Numbered from the stretch's first letter, positions 8,170-17,852 are shown. The stretch: DNA of 64,000 nucleotides from Melioribacteraceae bacterium (GCA_021739765.1 JAIPBD010000005.1:62001-126000); one strand, 5' to 3'. Numbers and translations are program-made. The notes: generated by a model not told the origin, from the letters alone.

Positions 8170-9993
8170 CTATTTTGGTGTCGAGTAATGCTCTGTAATC
8201 AGTTTCGCCTTTGCCGGACCAATAATTTTTGAAAGATCAGCTTCGGATGAGTTTTTAATATTTTCGAGACTTTTGAACTCGGTCAATAATTTTTCCGCTA
8301 CCTTATGTCCAATTCCTCGAATTTGTGTTAATTCGGTTTCGAAGGTTCTGGCATCCCTTCTTTTCCGGTGGAAAGTAATAGCAAATCGATGCGCTTCATC
8401 CCGAACTTGTTGTAATAATTTCAAACTCGAAGAGGTTTTCGGAATAGTTTGAGACTCGGATAATCCTGGTAAAAATACCTCTTCAAGTCTTTTAGCTAAC
8501 CCAATTATTTGGTAATCTTTGATATTTAATGAATCCAAAATATGGATTGCGCTTGAAAGTTGACCTTTACCGCCGTCAACCATTATTAGGTCGGCAAGTT
8601 TTTCATTCTCTTCTTTCGCTCTTTTATATCTTCTGCCTACAACTTCTCTCATACTTTCAAAATCATCTGGGCCATCAACATTTTTAATAATGTATTTCCG
8701 ATAAAGACTTTTTTTTGGTTTTCCATCAACAAAAACAACCATACTCGCAACCGTGTCAGTTCCTTGTAAATTTGAAATATCGAAACATTCGATTTTATGT
8801 GGGATTTTTTTAAGGTGCAAATCCCTCTTTAATGCTGCCAAAACATGGGGGATGTTACCCTCTCTTTTCATTCTTTGTAATTGAATTTCTTTTAAGAATA
8901 GGATTGCATTTTGCCTGCACATTGCGAGCAACTTTTTAGCCTCGCTTTGTTTTTTAGGAATTATAAGTTTTACTTTGTTTTCGGATTTGGAGTTTAACCA
9001 TTCGGTAATCGTCTGTAAATCTTCCGGTTCTGATTCTAATACGATTTCTTTTGGGACTTCAACAAATTCGTTGTAATAAAATTTGAGAACTGCTGCATTT
9101 ATTACAGCCGTTTCATCGCCTTTTTCTGAAACTAATTTAAGTTGTTTTTTCCCGACAAGTTTTCCGTTGCGGATGTTTAGAATGGTCGATGCAACATCTC
9201 TATCTTCAACTGCAGTTGATATAATATCTCTATCAATTCTATCTTCTGATACCACTTTTTGCTTCGAGGCGTAAACTTGCAATCCTTCAATTTTATCTCT
9301 TAACTCGGCAGCCAATTCGAACTTTAATGTCCGCGATGCATCCCGCATCTCCGTGTTCAACTCATTTATTAAATCATCAATTTTACCTCGCAATACTTTA
9401 GCAACCTGGTTCACCATTTCTTGATATTTCGCTTCAGAAACCAAACCCTCGCAAGGGCCGTCACATTTTTTAATATGATAATCCAAACAAACTTTTATTT
9501 TTCTCTTTTCGATTACTTCATCATCAATCCAATACTTACAACTTCTGATTTTAAAAAGTCTGTTGATCATACGTAAAGATGAACGCATACTTTTTACATC
9601 AGTGAACGGACCAAAATATTTGGAGCCATCTTTTATTACCTGTCGGGTTGAATAGATTTGGGGATAAGGTTCATTTGTAATTCGAATGTAAGGAAACGAT
9701 TTGTCGTCTTTAAGATTAATATTGTACCGTGGTTTGTGGTCTTTTATTAAATTATTCTCAAGCACTAACGCTTCAACTTCGCTGTCGGTAATTATTAATT
9801 CAAAATCTTCCACTTTCTTCATCAAAGCCTGCGTTTTGGGCGAAGGTAAATTTGATTGAAAGTACGATCTTACCCTGCTCCTCAGGTTTTTTGCTTTGCC
9901 AACATAAATTATTTTGCTTTTGGAGTCTTTAAATTGGTAAACACCTGAAAGCGCGGGTAATGCTTCAAGTTTTTGTTTAAGTATTGAATTCAT
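8170..9993 (-). CDS. uvrC: Excinuclease ABC subunit C
   Basis: A 607-residue UvrC, the dual-incision nuclease of nucleotide excision repair. Domains in order: GIY-YIG nuclease (SGVYQFKDSKSKIIYVGKAK, about 16-95, makes the 3' cut), a four-cysteine linker (CKYW...CLDYHIKKCDGPCEG), a UVR motif (about 205-240, binds UvrB), the RNase H-like 5' nuclease (IECFDISNLQGTDTVASMV and MVDGGKGQL), and a C-terminal helix-hairpin-helix pair (IRGIGHKVAEKLL). Length is normal. The start is preceded by a perfect 13-bp inverted repeat (10001-10044). Lies 65 bp downstream of glgC on the same strand. Confidence 0.97.
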   Translation of the reverse strand: MNSILKQKLEALPALSGVYQFKDSKSKIIYVGKAKNLRSRVRSYFQSNLPSPKTQALMKKVEDFELIITDSEVEALVLENNLIKDHKPRYNINLKDDKSFPYIRITNEPYPQIYSTRQVIKDGSKYFGPFTDVKSMRSSLRMINRLFKIRSCKYWIDDEVIEKRKIKVCLDYHIKKCDGPCEGLVSEAKYQEMVNQVAKVLRGKIDDLINELNTEMRDASRTLKFELAAELRDKIEGLQVYASKQKVVSEDRIDRDIISTAVEDRDVASTILNIRNGKLVGKKQLKLVSEKGDETAVINAAVLKFYYNEFVEVPKEIVLESEPEDLQTITEWLNSKSENKVKLIIPKKQSEAKKLLAMCRQNAILFLKEIQLQRMKREGNIPHVLAALKRDLHLKKIPHKIECFDISNLQGTDTVASMVVFVDGKPKKSLYRKYIIKNVDGPDDFESMREVVGRRYKRAKEENEKLADLIMVDGGKGQLSSAIHILDSLNIKDYQIIGLAKRLEEVFLPGLSESQTIPKTSSSLKLLQQVRDEAHRFAITFHRKRRDARTFETELTQIRGIGHKVAEKLLTEFKSLENIKNSSEADLSKIIGPAKAKLITEHYSTPK

Positions 9994-10000
9994 ATAAAAG

Positions 10001-10044
10001 CTGAAACTTTCACAAAAAATAGAGATTTAAAGTGAAAGTTTCAG
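10001..10044 (-). terminator. 13-bp perfect inverted repeat between glgC and uvrC
   Basis: CTGAAACTTTCAC (10001-10013) and GTGAAAGTTTCAG (10032-10044) are perfect inverted repeats around an 18-base AT-rich loop. On the minus strand the hairpin follows the glgC stop by 14 bases and is itself followed by CTTTT, so it can act as a terminator or attenuator for glgC. It also ends 7 bp before the uvrC start codon, so it lies within any uvrC leader and could instead be an operator. Confidence 0.55.
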
Positions 10045-10058
10045 TTAAATGGTGAGTG

Positions 10059-11297
10059 CTATTTTTCGAAATCGTAATTTTTAGGAATCACAACTATACC
10101 CGTATCGGAAACCGTAAAACGTTTCTTATCCTCTTCGGGGTCAAATCCGATCTCAAATCCCTCAGGTATAACAACGTTTTTATCGATAATTGCTCTTCTA
10201 ACTTTTGCGTGCCGCCCAATGTAGACATTATTCATGATGATTGAGTCGGTAACATATGAATAACTATTTACTCTAACATTCGGACTAAGAATAGAACGTT
10301 CAACAAGTCCCCCGGAAATTATAGAACCGTCTGTTACAATCGAATTAAATGCCCGTCCGACTCTTTCTCCCTCGTGCGAAACCGTTTTAGTAGGGGGAAA
10401 TTGCATCTGCCCGGTTCGAATAGGCCAACCGCGGTCATATAAATTGAAGTGCGGATCAACTGAGAGCAAATCCATACTTGCCGCATAGTAGGAGTCAATA
10501 GTTCCAACATCCACCCAATATGGGTCATCTTTTTTATTCTCATCAACAAATTTGTAGGAGTAAATATTGTGTCCGGCCTTTAACATAAACGGAATTACAT
10601 GCTTCCCGAAATCATTTTGATCCGGATTTTCAAGATGCAGTTTTGTTAAAGTATCCATTAATACGTCAGCATTAAAAACGTAAACTCCCATATTTACAAA
10701 TGTATAGCCCGGTTTATCCGGAATTGAAGGCGCCTTTTTGGGTTTCTCCAAAAACGAGGTTACTTTGTAATCTTTATCAATATCCAGCACCCCAAACCTA
10801 GAAGCCAAAGCGGACGGAAAATCAATACTCGAGATTGATAAATCCGCATCCATATCGACATGATATTGTAGCATTTTTAAGTAATCCATTTTGTAAATAT
10901 GATCACCGGAAAGAATTACAACCCACTTATATTTCCCATCTCTTATCAAGTTGAGATTTTGATAAATTGCATTTGCGGTACCGGTGTACCAGTTATTACT
11001 TATTTTTAGCTGAGGCGGAATCGAGTAGATAAATTCGTTAAGCTCGGGGTTAAAAATATTCCATGCTTCGTATATATGCTGATTTAAGGAATCAGATTTA
11101 TACTGAGTTAAAACATAGATTTTACGAAGTCCTGAGTTCAAACAATTTGAGAAAGCAAAATCGATAATTCTGTACTTTCCCCCAAAAGGAACGGAAGGTT
11201 TTGATCTGTCCAATGTTAAAGGAGATAGTCTTTCACCTTGACCACCTGCCAACACCATGGATAATGAATCTCGAAGTAATGAAGAGCCTGAAGCCAT
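10059..11297 (-). CDS. glgC: Glucose-1-phosphate adenylyltransferase
   Basis: A 412-residue ADP-glucose pyrophosphorylase. VLAGGQGERLSPLTLDRSKP is the nucleotide-binding loop, YRIIDFAFSNCLNSG the conserved glucose-1-phosphate side of the family, and a left-handed beta-helix with an N-terminal hexapeptide-like pattern (GRHAKVRRAIIDKNVVIPEG) closes the protein. It makes ADP-glucose, the donor for glycogen synthesis, and is normally allosterically controlled. No glycogen synthase or branching enzyme is nearby; a glycosidase fragment at the right edge of the window may be related to glucan use but is 50 kb away. Confidence 0.95.
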   Translation of the reverse strand: MASGSSLLRDSLSMVLAGGQGERLSPLTLDRSKPSVPFGGKYRIIDFAFSNCLNSGLRKIYVLTQYKSDSLNQHIYEAWNIFNPELNEFIYSIPPQLKISNNWYTGTANAIYQNLNLIRDGKYKWVVILSGDHIYKMDYLKMLQYHVDMDADLSISSIDFPSALASRFGVLDIDKDYKVTSFLEKPKKAPSIPDKPGYTFVNMGVYVFNADVLMDTLTKLHLENPDQNDFGKHVIPFMLKAGHNIYSYKFVDENKKDDPYWVDVGTIDSYYAASMDLLSVDPHFNLYDRGWPIRTGQMQFPPTKTVSHEGERVGRAFNSIVTDGSIISGGLVERSILSPNVRVNSYSYVTDSIIMNNVYIGRHAKVRRAIIDKNVVIPEGFEIGFDPEEDKKRFTVSDTGIVVIPKNYDFEK

Positions 11298-11554
11298 ATG
11301 TTTCCCTAAATTGTTATAATAATTAGAAATATATTTATTTAATAAGCCTTTGGCAATTTATTAAAGTATTAATTCGCTATTATCTTGTTAATATCAAGTG
11401 AAAACTACAAAATAAAGGAATAAGTTATGAATAGAATTTTAATTCAAAAGTTTGAAAACAAATAGAGAATTTATTTGTATAAGTTTACTCATGTTATGAA
11501 TTTATATTGATAAAAAGACCATCTGATTTGCTAATTTCTTTGCAGAATCGACTT

Positions 11555-11584
11555 TTGAAATAGTTTTAATTAGTACTAACTTTG
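11555..11584 (+). promoter_or_regulatory. Bacteroidota-type promoter for lpxH-PBP1A
   Basis: TTG at 11555-11557, exactly 19 bases, then TAACTTTG at 11577-11584: a full match to the Bacteroidota consensus TTG-N19-TAnnTTTG. The upstream region 11298-11554 shared with glgC is AT-rich, and I see no comparable promoter on the minus strand. The -7 element overlaps a TTG that could be read as the lpxH start, which argues for a start further down. Confidence 0.6.
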
Positions 11585-11605
11585 CGAAACAAAAACTATA
11601 ATGAA

Positions 11606-12346
11606 TTGAAAAAACCCGTTTATTTTATCTCAGACACACATTTTGGACTTCAGTCCCGTGATCAGGAAAAGAAAAAAGAAGACTTGTTAGTTGAATTTCT
11701 TATTCATACAAAAGAAACAGCCTCTCAATTATATATTTTGGGTGATTTATTTGACTATTGGTTCGAGTACCGAAGGGTAATTCAGAAGGGTTATTTTAGA
11801 ACTTTTACCGGAATTTATAATTTAACAGAAGCCAATATTCCTGTTAAGTATATTATCGGTAATCATGATTTTATGCACCGTGATTTTTTTGAAAATGAAC
11901 TTGGGGTTGAGATACTACCTGACGAATATAGCACTGAAATTGAAGGTAAAAAATTCTTTCTGGCGCATGGCGATGGGATGGTAAAAAATGATGACGGTTA
12001 TAAACTGTTAAAAAAGATTTTGCGAAATAAAAAGCTGCAGAATATTTACTCGCTAATTCATCCGGATCTCGGTATTTGGCTCGCTTCTTCTTCAAGTAAA
12101 ACTAGCAGGAATTATACAGAACAAAAAAATTATGGTGAAATTGATGGATTGTCGGAATCCGCTCTTGAAATTTTAGAGAAAGGTTTTGATTACGTAATTT
12201 TTGGGCATTCGCATCAACGGCAAGAATTAAAACATCGAAACGGCAAATATATTAATTTAGGAACATGGCTTGATGAACCATGTTACGGAAAGTTTAATGG
12301 CCTGGAATTTGAAATTATAAATTGGTTGGGGAATGAGCAAAACTAA
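11606..12346 (+). CDS. lpxH: UDP-2,3-diacylglucosamine diphosphatase-like phosphoesterase
   Basis: A calcineurin-like metallophosphoesterase with the metal-ligand series of LpxH: SDTHFG, GDLFDYWFEYR, GNHDFM, AHGDG and GHSHQRQ. LpxH hydrolyses UDP-2,3-diacylglucosamine to lipid X in lipid A synthesis at the inner membrane. The frame is open to a TTG at 11582, but that codon is part of the predicted -7 element; I therefore start at the TTG at 11606, giving MKKPVYFISDTHFG, which is how most family members begin (246 residues; 254 with the longer start). It overlaps the PBP1A gene by 14 bp. Some FCB homologues have uncertain substrates, so the specificity is inferred. Confidence 0.8.
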   Translation: MKKPVYFISDTHFGLQSRDQEKKKEDLLVEFLIHTKETASQLYILGDLFDYWFEYRRVIQKGYFRTFTGIYNLTEANIPVKYIIGNHDFMHRDFFENELGVEILPDEYSTEIEGKKFFLAHGDGMVKNDDGYKLLKKILRNKKLQNIYSLIHPDLGIWLASSSSKTSRNYTEQKNYGEIDGLSESALEILEKGFDYVIFGHSHQRQELKHRNGKYINLGTWLDEPCYGKFNGLEFEIINWLGNEQN

Positions 12347-14720
12347 AGTTAAAAGTAAGAAAAAATCATTATTCAAAAAATTAGTTGTTTCCATTTCGGT
12401 CTTTCTTTTTATCGGATTGCTCGTAGGTGGATTTTTCTTTTACTCTTATGTTGAATCCGGATTACCTTCACTTGAGGAGCTTGAAAATCCTAAACCAAAA
12501 TTGGCGAGTAATGTATTTAGTACCGACGGTGAATTAATAGGTCAATTTTTCAGAAAGAATAGAATTGAAGCTTCGCTGGATAGCATCCCGCAGCATTTAG
12601 TTAATGCGTTAATTGCGACAGAAGATCGGGCGTTCTATGATCACTGGGGTGTTGATCTTGAACGTTTTGTTAAAGCGATGATCAAAAGTTTTTTCCTTCA
12701 AAGAAGAGAAGGAGGATCAACTATTACACAGCAGCTCTCCAAAAATTTGTATGATCTGAGAATCCCTGACGAATCACTTTATGATACCGGAGTTAGAAAA
12801 ATTCGTGAATGGATAACTGCTTTTCAAATAGAAAAAACTTATACGAAAAAAGAGATTTTAGAGATGTATCTAAACATCTCATATTTTGGGTATGGAGCTT
12901 ACGGCATTGAGGTGGCATCGAATGTTTATTTTAATAAACATGTGTCACAACTTACTGTTCCCGAGGCCGCATTATTTATTGGTTTATTGAAATCTTCGGT
13001 CTATTACAACCCTTATAAAAAATATGACAACGCCCGAATGCGAAGAAATCTTGTGATGTATAATATGGTACAAACCGGGTTTCTTTCAGCCGAGGAATAC
13101 AACCAATTTAAAGAATTGCCAATCGAGCTTGAAGAATTGGATAATGTTAAATCAAAGTTTAAGAGCACCGATGCACCACACTTTGTTGAATATATCAGAC
13201 AACAATTAGAGGATTTATCGGAAGTCTATAATTTTGATCTGTACGAGGATGGATTAAATATATATACCTCGCTGAATCTCAAACTTCAAAAACTGGCAAA
13301 TGCCGCTGCTGTCAGCCATGTTGAAGAATATCAAAAAACACTTGATCAAGGCTGGTATTGGGGCGAAAAGGATGAAACGAAAGAACTGATTATTGATGAA
13401 GCGATTCGAAGACACAAAAATTATAGAAATGCTTCCTCCGATTCAGAGAAACGATCGATCACAAATATTTTACGGAGCAATATCGCATTTATTGATTCGG
13501 TGCAGCGCGAAGCCCAAAGAATCGAAGTTGGATTTGTTGTACTTGATACTGAAACCGGCGGAATTAGAGCAATGGTCGGCGCACGAGATCAAGGTTTTAG
13601 ATATGGTCTCAATCATGTTACCCAAATTAAACGACAACCGGGTTCATCATTCAAACCGGTTATTTACACCGTTGCAATTGATAATGGTCTTTATCCATCA
13701 TATCCGATTATAAATCAACTTTTCAGCGTGGAAGGCTGGATGCCAAGGAATTTTTCAAAAACCACAGGCGGATTTTTAACACTTCGTGATGCATTAAAAA
13801 GTTCGGTAAATGTTATCACCGCTCGTTTGATTATTGAGGATCACGTACAATTATGGCAAATCGGTCAGTATGCATCAAAAATGGGAATAAAAAGCCGCTT
13901 GAGACTTACTCCTGCAATATCACTCGGAACCAGTGAAGTTACACCGTTGGAATTGACAAGTGTTTATGCTACTATCGCCAATAAAGGAATTTATAACGAA
14001 CCGATTTCCATTCTTAGAATCGAAGATAAAGATGGGATTTTGATCGATCAGTTTTATCCCGAAACACGTGAGGCGATTTCTGAGGAAACAGCTTATATAA
14101 TTTCCGATATGCTCTCGACCGTTATTAATCGGGGAACCGGTGCACGCGTCCGATCAATGTATGAATTTTATGAATATGCCGGAGGAAAAACCGGGACCTC
14201 ACAGAGTTACGCGGATACCTGGTTTATGGGGTTTACCTCTCATTTTGCGGCGGGTGTTTGGGTCGGGTTTGATGATCACAGAATTAAATTCCCCGAAAGA
14301 GCACAGATGGGAACCGGCTCCAGGGCCGCGCTCCCGGTTTGGGCTAAATTTATGAAGGCGGCCTACGATTCAGTCGATTTGCCGGAACGGAAAATTTCAA
14401 GACCCGAAAGCGGAAATGTTGTAGATGTGAACTATTGTTATGAATCAATTTATAAATATGGGAATCCAAAACTTGCTTCCGGAGATTGCGAAGAGGGCAT
14501 AGTTACTGATATTGCTTTACTTAATCAATTGCCGGCTCAATTCAATTCAACCCGCGATACAACAATAAACTTATTCACCAGATATTTAGCTGCTGATTCA
14601 ACAGCTCACGAAGCGATTGATATTATTATTTTAGATAGTATGAGAATTGCGGCTGAAGCAGAAAAATTAAAAGCAGAGGAACGGGAGAAACAGCGGGCTA
14701 AAAGATTTTCCTCCAATTAA
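12333..14720 (+). CDS. Bifunctional penicillin-binding protein 1A family
   Basis: A 795-residue class A PBP. A lysine-rich start and one membrane helix (about 15-40) anchor it to the inner membrane; the GT51 glycosyltransferase domain follows with ATEDRAFYDHWGVD and GGSTITQQLSKNL; the transpeptidase has the active serine in SSFKP (Ser438), SVN and KTGTS (about residue 619). It polymerises lipid II and cross-links the strands. The C-terminal tail is charged and lacks a further domain. The start overlaps lpxH by 14 bp, so the two are co-transcribed. Confidence 0.93.
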   Translation: MSKTKVKSKKKSLFKKLVVSISVFLFIGLLVGGFFFYSYVESGLPSLEELENPKPKLASNVFSTDGELIGQFFRKNRIEASLDSIPQHLVNALIATEDRAFYDHWGVDLERFVKAMIKSFFLQRREGGSTITQQLSKNLYDLRIPDESLYDTGVRKIREWITAFQIEKTYTKKEILEMYLNISYFGYGAYGIEVASNVYFNKHVSQLTVPEAALFIGLLKSSVYYNPYKKYDNARMRRNLVMYNMVQTGFLSAEEYNQFKELPIELEELDNVKSKFKSTDAPHFVEYIRQQLEDLSEVYNFDLYEDGLNIYTSLNLKLQKLANAAAVSHVEEYQKTLDQGWYWGEKDETKELIIDEAIRRHKNYRNASSDSEKRSITNILRSNIAFIDSVQREAQRIEVGFVVLDTETGGIRAMVGARDQGFRYGLNHVTQIKRQPGSSFKPVIYTVAIDNGLYPSYPIINQLFSVEGWMPRNFSKTTGGFLTLRDALKSSVNVITARLIIEDHVQLWQIGQYASKMGIKSRLRLTPAISLGTSEVTPLELTSVYATIANKGIYNEPISILRIEDKDGILIDQFYPETREAISEETAYIISDMLSTVINRGTGARVRSMYEFYEYAGGKTGTSQSYADTWFMGFTSHFAAGVWVGFDDHRIKFPERAQMGTGSRAALPVWAKFMKAAYDSVDLPERKISRPESGNVVDVNYCYESIYKYGNPKLASGDCEEGIVTDIALLNQLPAQFNSTRDTTINLFTRYLAADSTAHEAIDIIILDSMRIAAEAEKLKAEEREKQRAKRFSSN

Positions 14721-14834
14721 GTTTTGCCTAAACCGGAAATTGGAAATTGTACATATTCTGATTTTATTTCTTCGGGGAATTGGATCAAAAAGAGTAGAAT
14801 TCACTTCCATTTATAACAAAAAAGCGGTAATAAT

Positions 14835-15677
14835 TTGAACGATAAAGAGCAAGCATACCGCCAAGCGACAAAAATAGCTAAATCCCATTACGAGAATTTT
14901 CCGGTCGTTTCAATATTTGTCCCTAAAGAGTTACGCAAACATGTCGCTGTGATTTATATGTTTGCGAGGGAGGCCGATGATCTTGCAGACGAGGGGAATG
15001 AATCGGCGGAAATAAAATTAAAGAAACTTGATCTTTATGCATCAAAATTATCGGAATCGTTAAAAGGTGACGCAGTAAATCCCTTTTGGAAAGCCTTAAA
15101 TTTTACGGTAATCGATAAAAAATTATCTCCCCAATACTTATTTGATTTGTTAGATGCTTTTAAGCAAGATCTTGTAAAAACCAGATATACGGATTCTGAA
15201 GAGTTATATGATTATTGCAAACGATCTGCTAATCCTGTTGGCAGATTAATTTTAGAATTATATAATATCAGAGATGAAAATCTCAATCGCCTTTCTGATA
15301 AAATCTGCACCGCGTTACAAATCACAAATTTTATTCAAGATGTTTCGATCGATCTTGCAAAGGGCAGAATATACATTCCGAACGAAAATCAAACGAAATT
15401 TGGTGTGAGCGAGGCTGATTTTCAATTAAAGAAATCTGGTGAAAATTTTAAAATGCTTATCCAATCGGAAACAGAATCGCTTTTAATGCTATATGATGAG
15501 GGGAAGGAATTGATTGATTACCTTCCGATTCCACTGAATAAACAAATAAAGTGGACAATCAACGGCGGTGAAAAAATATTGAAAAAAATAAGAGAAATTG
15601 ATTATGATGTATTAAATTACAGACCAAAACTGACGAAGTGGGAATATTTTACAATCGGGTTAAAAGCATTATTCTAA
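14835..15677 (+). CDS. hpnC: Squalene synthase HpnC
   Basis: A 280-residue trans-isoprenyl diphosphate synthase of the squalene/phytoene synthase family. The two Mg2+-binding aspartate motifs are READDLADEG and QDVSIDLAKG. Together with the next two genes the order matches hpnC-hpnD-hpnE, which convert two farnesyl diphosphates to squalene: HpnD makes presqualene diphosphate, HpnC makes hydroxysqualene, HpnE reduces it. The start is a TTG (14835); the TAA stop is immediately followed by the ATG of hpnD. A carotenoid (CrtB-like) role is the main alternative, but the three-gene set makes squalene more likely. Confidence 0.85.
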   Translation: MNDKEQAYRQATKIAKSHYENFPVVSIFVPKELRKHVAVIYMFAREADDLADEGNESAEIKLKKLDLYASKLSESLKGDAVNPFWKALNFTVIDKKLSPQYLFDLLDAFKQDLVKTRYTDSEELYDYCKRSANPVGRLILELYNIRDENLNRLSDKICTALQITNFIQDVSIDLAKGRIYIPNENQTKFGVSEADFQLKKSGENFKMLIQSETESLLMLYDEGKELIDYLPIPLNKQIKWTINGGEKILKKIREIDYDVLNYRPKLTKWEYFTIGLKALF

Positions 15678-16520
15678 ATGAACGATCAGGCAAAAGAAAT
15701 AGCGAAAAATAGCAAAAGCAGCTTTTATTATGCTTTTAGTTTGTTACCGCCCGATAAAAGGGACGCAATGAACACTGTCTATGCTTTTTGCCGAAAAACA
15801 GATGATATCGTTGATGACGGATTGGAACCGAATGATATTAAATATGAAAATCTACACAAATGGCGCCTCGAATTAGAACGTTCAATCTATGGCAAATCAG
15901 ATTATATTTTATTTAATAAACTCTCCGGAGCCATAAAACAATTTAACATCCCAATCGATCCTTTCTTCGATTTGATTAGAGGGATGGAGATGGACCTTCA
16001 AAAAAACCGTTACCTAAAATTTGAAGACTTGGTTGAATATTGCTACAGAGTTGCCTCAACTGTTGGATTAATGTGTATTGAAATTTTTGGTTATAAGCAC
16101 AAATCAGCACACGATTTTGCGGTAAATCTCGGATTGGCCTTACAACTGACGAACATAATTCGAGATGTTAAAGTCGATGCCGACAACGATAGAATATATC
16201 TGCCTCAAGAAGATCTCGAAAAATTCGGATATTCTGAAAAAGATATCTTTGAGAATACATACAATCAGAATTTTCAAGACTTGATGAAACACGAATCCCT
16301 GCGTGCAAAAAGGTTTTTTGTGAAAGCTAATTCGTCACTCGATTTTGAAGATAAGCCGGCGATGTTTGCCGCTCGAGCAATGCAGCACATCTATTATAAA
16401 CTTCTAAAAAGAATTGAATACGAAAACTATAATGTTTATGAGCAAAAAATTCGTGTTCCCACGCTTGAAAAAGCAGCGATTTCTATAGGTGTTTGGGCAA
16501 AATATAGTTTAGTGTATTGA
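15678..16520 (+). CDS. hpnD: Presqualene diphosphate synthase HpnD
   Basis: A 280-residue paralogue of the preceding protein with the motifs RKTDDIVDDG and RDVKVDADNDRIYLP. In the HpnCDE route this enzyme joins two farnesyl diphosphates into presqualene diphosphate. It begins on the base after the hpnC stop and its TGA stop overlaps the ATG of hpnE by one base, so translation of all three is coupled. Assignment of D versus C rests on gene order and on the longer conserved core here (SSFYYAFSLLPPDKRDAM). Confidence 0.85.
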   Translation: MNDQAKEIAKNSKSSFYYAFSLLPPDKRDAMNTVYAFCRKTDDIVDDGLEPNDIKYENLHKWRLELERSIYGKSDYILFNKLSGAIKQFNIPIDPFFDLIRGMEMDLQKNRYLKFEDLVEYCYRVASTVGLMCIEIFGYKHKSAHDFAVNLGLALQLTNIIRDVKVDADNDRIYLPQEDLEKFGYSEKDIFENTYNQNFQDLMKHESLRAKRFFVKANSSLDFEDKPAMFAARAMQHIYYKLLKRIEYENYNVYEQKIRVPTLEKAAISIGVWAKYSLVY

Positions 16521-17824
16521 TGCCGAAATGTTTAGTAATCGGTGGGGGAATCGCTGGACTCTCCGCCGCCGTTCATCTCTCAAGACAAAATATCGAAGTC
16601 ACTTTACTCGAAGCTTCTCCAAAATTAGGGGGCCGGGCCTACTCCTATTGGGATAATTCATTAAACATCGAAATTGATAACGGTCAGCATATAATGATGT
16701 CTTGTTATCATGATACGATTGAATTTTTGAAAATTATCGGAGCCCGCGAGAATATTTACGTACAAGATTATCTGAGCATTTGCTACAAGGATAAATCCGG
16801 GAAAGAGTATTTCTTAAATGCTGATAAGATGTTTTATCCATTCAATTTAATAATTGCCCTCCTTCGATTTGATGCCATCCCGATTCTTAATCGCATCTCG
16901 ATTTTATCTTTACTGGTAAAGATAAAATTCGGCAAAAAACCAAAAGCCGAGCAAACCGTTAAAGAGTGGTTATTGGCTAATAAACAATCCGAGAGCAGTA
17001 TAAAGTATTTTTGGGAGATAATCGCGATCGGAACCCTAAACACTAATATTGATGATGCTCAGGCGTTGTTGTTTTTTAATGTTTTGAATGAAATCTTTAA
17101 TAAAGGCAACGCCAATACAAAAATCATTATTCCGAAAATTGGATTGAGCCGGATGTATAGTGATGACGCCAAAAAATTTATTGAATTAAATGGTGGGAAT
17201 ATTTTATTTCCCGAGCGGGTTCTTGAAATTAAAACATGTGGTGATAATGTCTGCGAGGTGATTACCACTCAAAAATCCTACACAGATTTTGATTTTATTA
17301 TTTCTTCAATTCCATACTTCGCGGTGGAAAAACTAAATGCCAATTTAGTCTTCCCTGAAGAATTAATGATGAATTATTCCCCGATTATCACAATACATAT
17401 TGTGTTAAGAGAAAATAATTTCTCAAAAAAGTTTTATGGATTATTTGATTCAAAATTGCACTGGGTGTTCAACAATGGTACTCATCTTTCAGTTGTTTCA
17501 AGCGCAGCTGATGAGCTGAACTCCTTAACCCCTGATGAGCTTGCAGAATATACATTTTCGGAATTAGAGAAATTTTTTATTATATTCCAACAAGACCTTA
17601 TTGTCGATTATAAAGTTATCCGGGAAAAAAGAGCTACCTTTAAACCCGGCTTTAAAACAGAGCGACAAAGAACAATGATAAGATCGAATTATAATAATTT
17701 TGATGTTGCGGGTGACTGGGCAAACACCGGGCTCCCGGCAACAATTGAAGGTGCTGTCAGAAGTGGTAAGTCCGCCGCTGAGCGATTGATGAAAAAAATA
17801 AACGGAAATAGTTTAGTGGATTAA
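16520..17824 (+). CDS. hpnE: Hydroxysqualene dehydroxylase HpnE
   Basis: A 434-residue FAD-dependent amine-oxidase-fold enzyme. The dinucleotide-binding motif LVIGGGIAGLSAAVHL is at the N-terminus and the second FAD signature GDWANTGLPATIEGAVRSG closes the C-terminus, exactly as in HpnE and related phytoene-desaturase-like proteins. In this context it reduces hydroxysqualene to squalene. I start at the ATG at 16520, which overlaps the hpnD TGA (TGATG), rather than the in-frame TTG three bases before. No squalene-hopene cyclase follows; the next gene is citrate synthase 28 bp downstream. Confidence 0.85.
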   Translation: MPKCLVIGGGIAGLSAAVHLSRQNIEVTLLEASPKLGGRAYSYWDNSLNIEIDNGQHIMMSCYHDTIEFLKIIGARENIYVQDYLSICYKDKSGKEYFLNADKMFYPFNLIIALLRFDAIPILNRISILSLLVKIKFGKKPKAEQTVKEWLLANKQSESSIKYFWEIIAIGTLNTNIDDAQALLFFNVLNEIFNKGNANTKIIIPKIGLSRMYSDDAKKFIELNGGNILFPERVLEIKTCGDNVCEVITTQKSYTDFDFIISSIPYFAVEKLNANLVFPEELMMNYSPIITIHIVLRENNFSKKFYGLFDSKLHWVFNNGTHLSVVSSAADELNSLTPDELAEYTFSELEKFFIIFQQDLIVDYKVIREKRATFKPGFKTERQRTMIRSNYNNFDVAGDWANTGLPATIEGAVRSGKSAAERLMKKINGNSLVD

Positions 17825-17852
17825 AAACAAATTATAATTATGGAGGTTTCCG

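Noticed and set aside
9083-9274. Short plus-strand frame opposite uvrC
   Set aside because: Antisense shadow of uvrC without any start signal.
11427-11465. 12-codon frame MNRILIQKFENK with AAAGGAA upstream, between glgC and lpxH
   Set aside because: Too short to judge and with no attenuator structure behind it; probably chance in AT-rich DNA.
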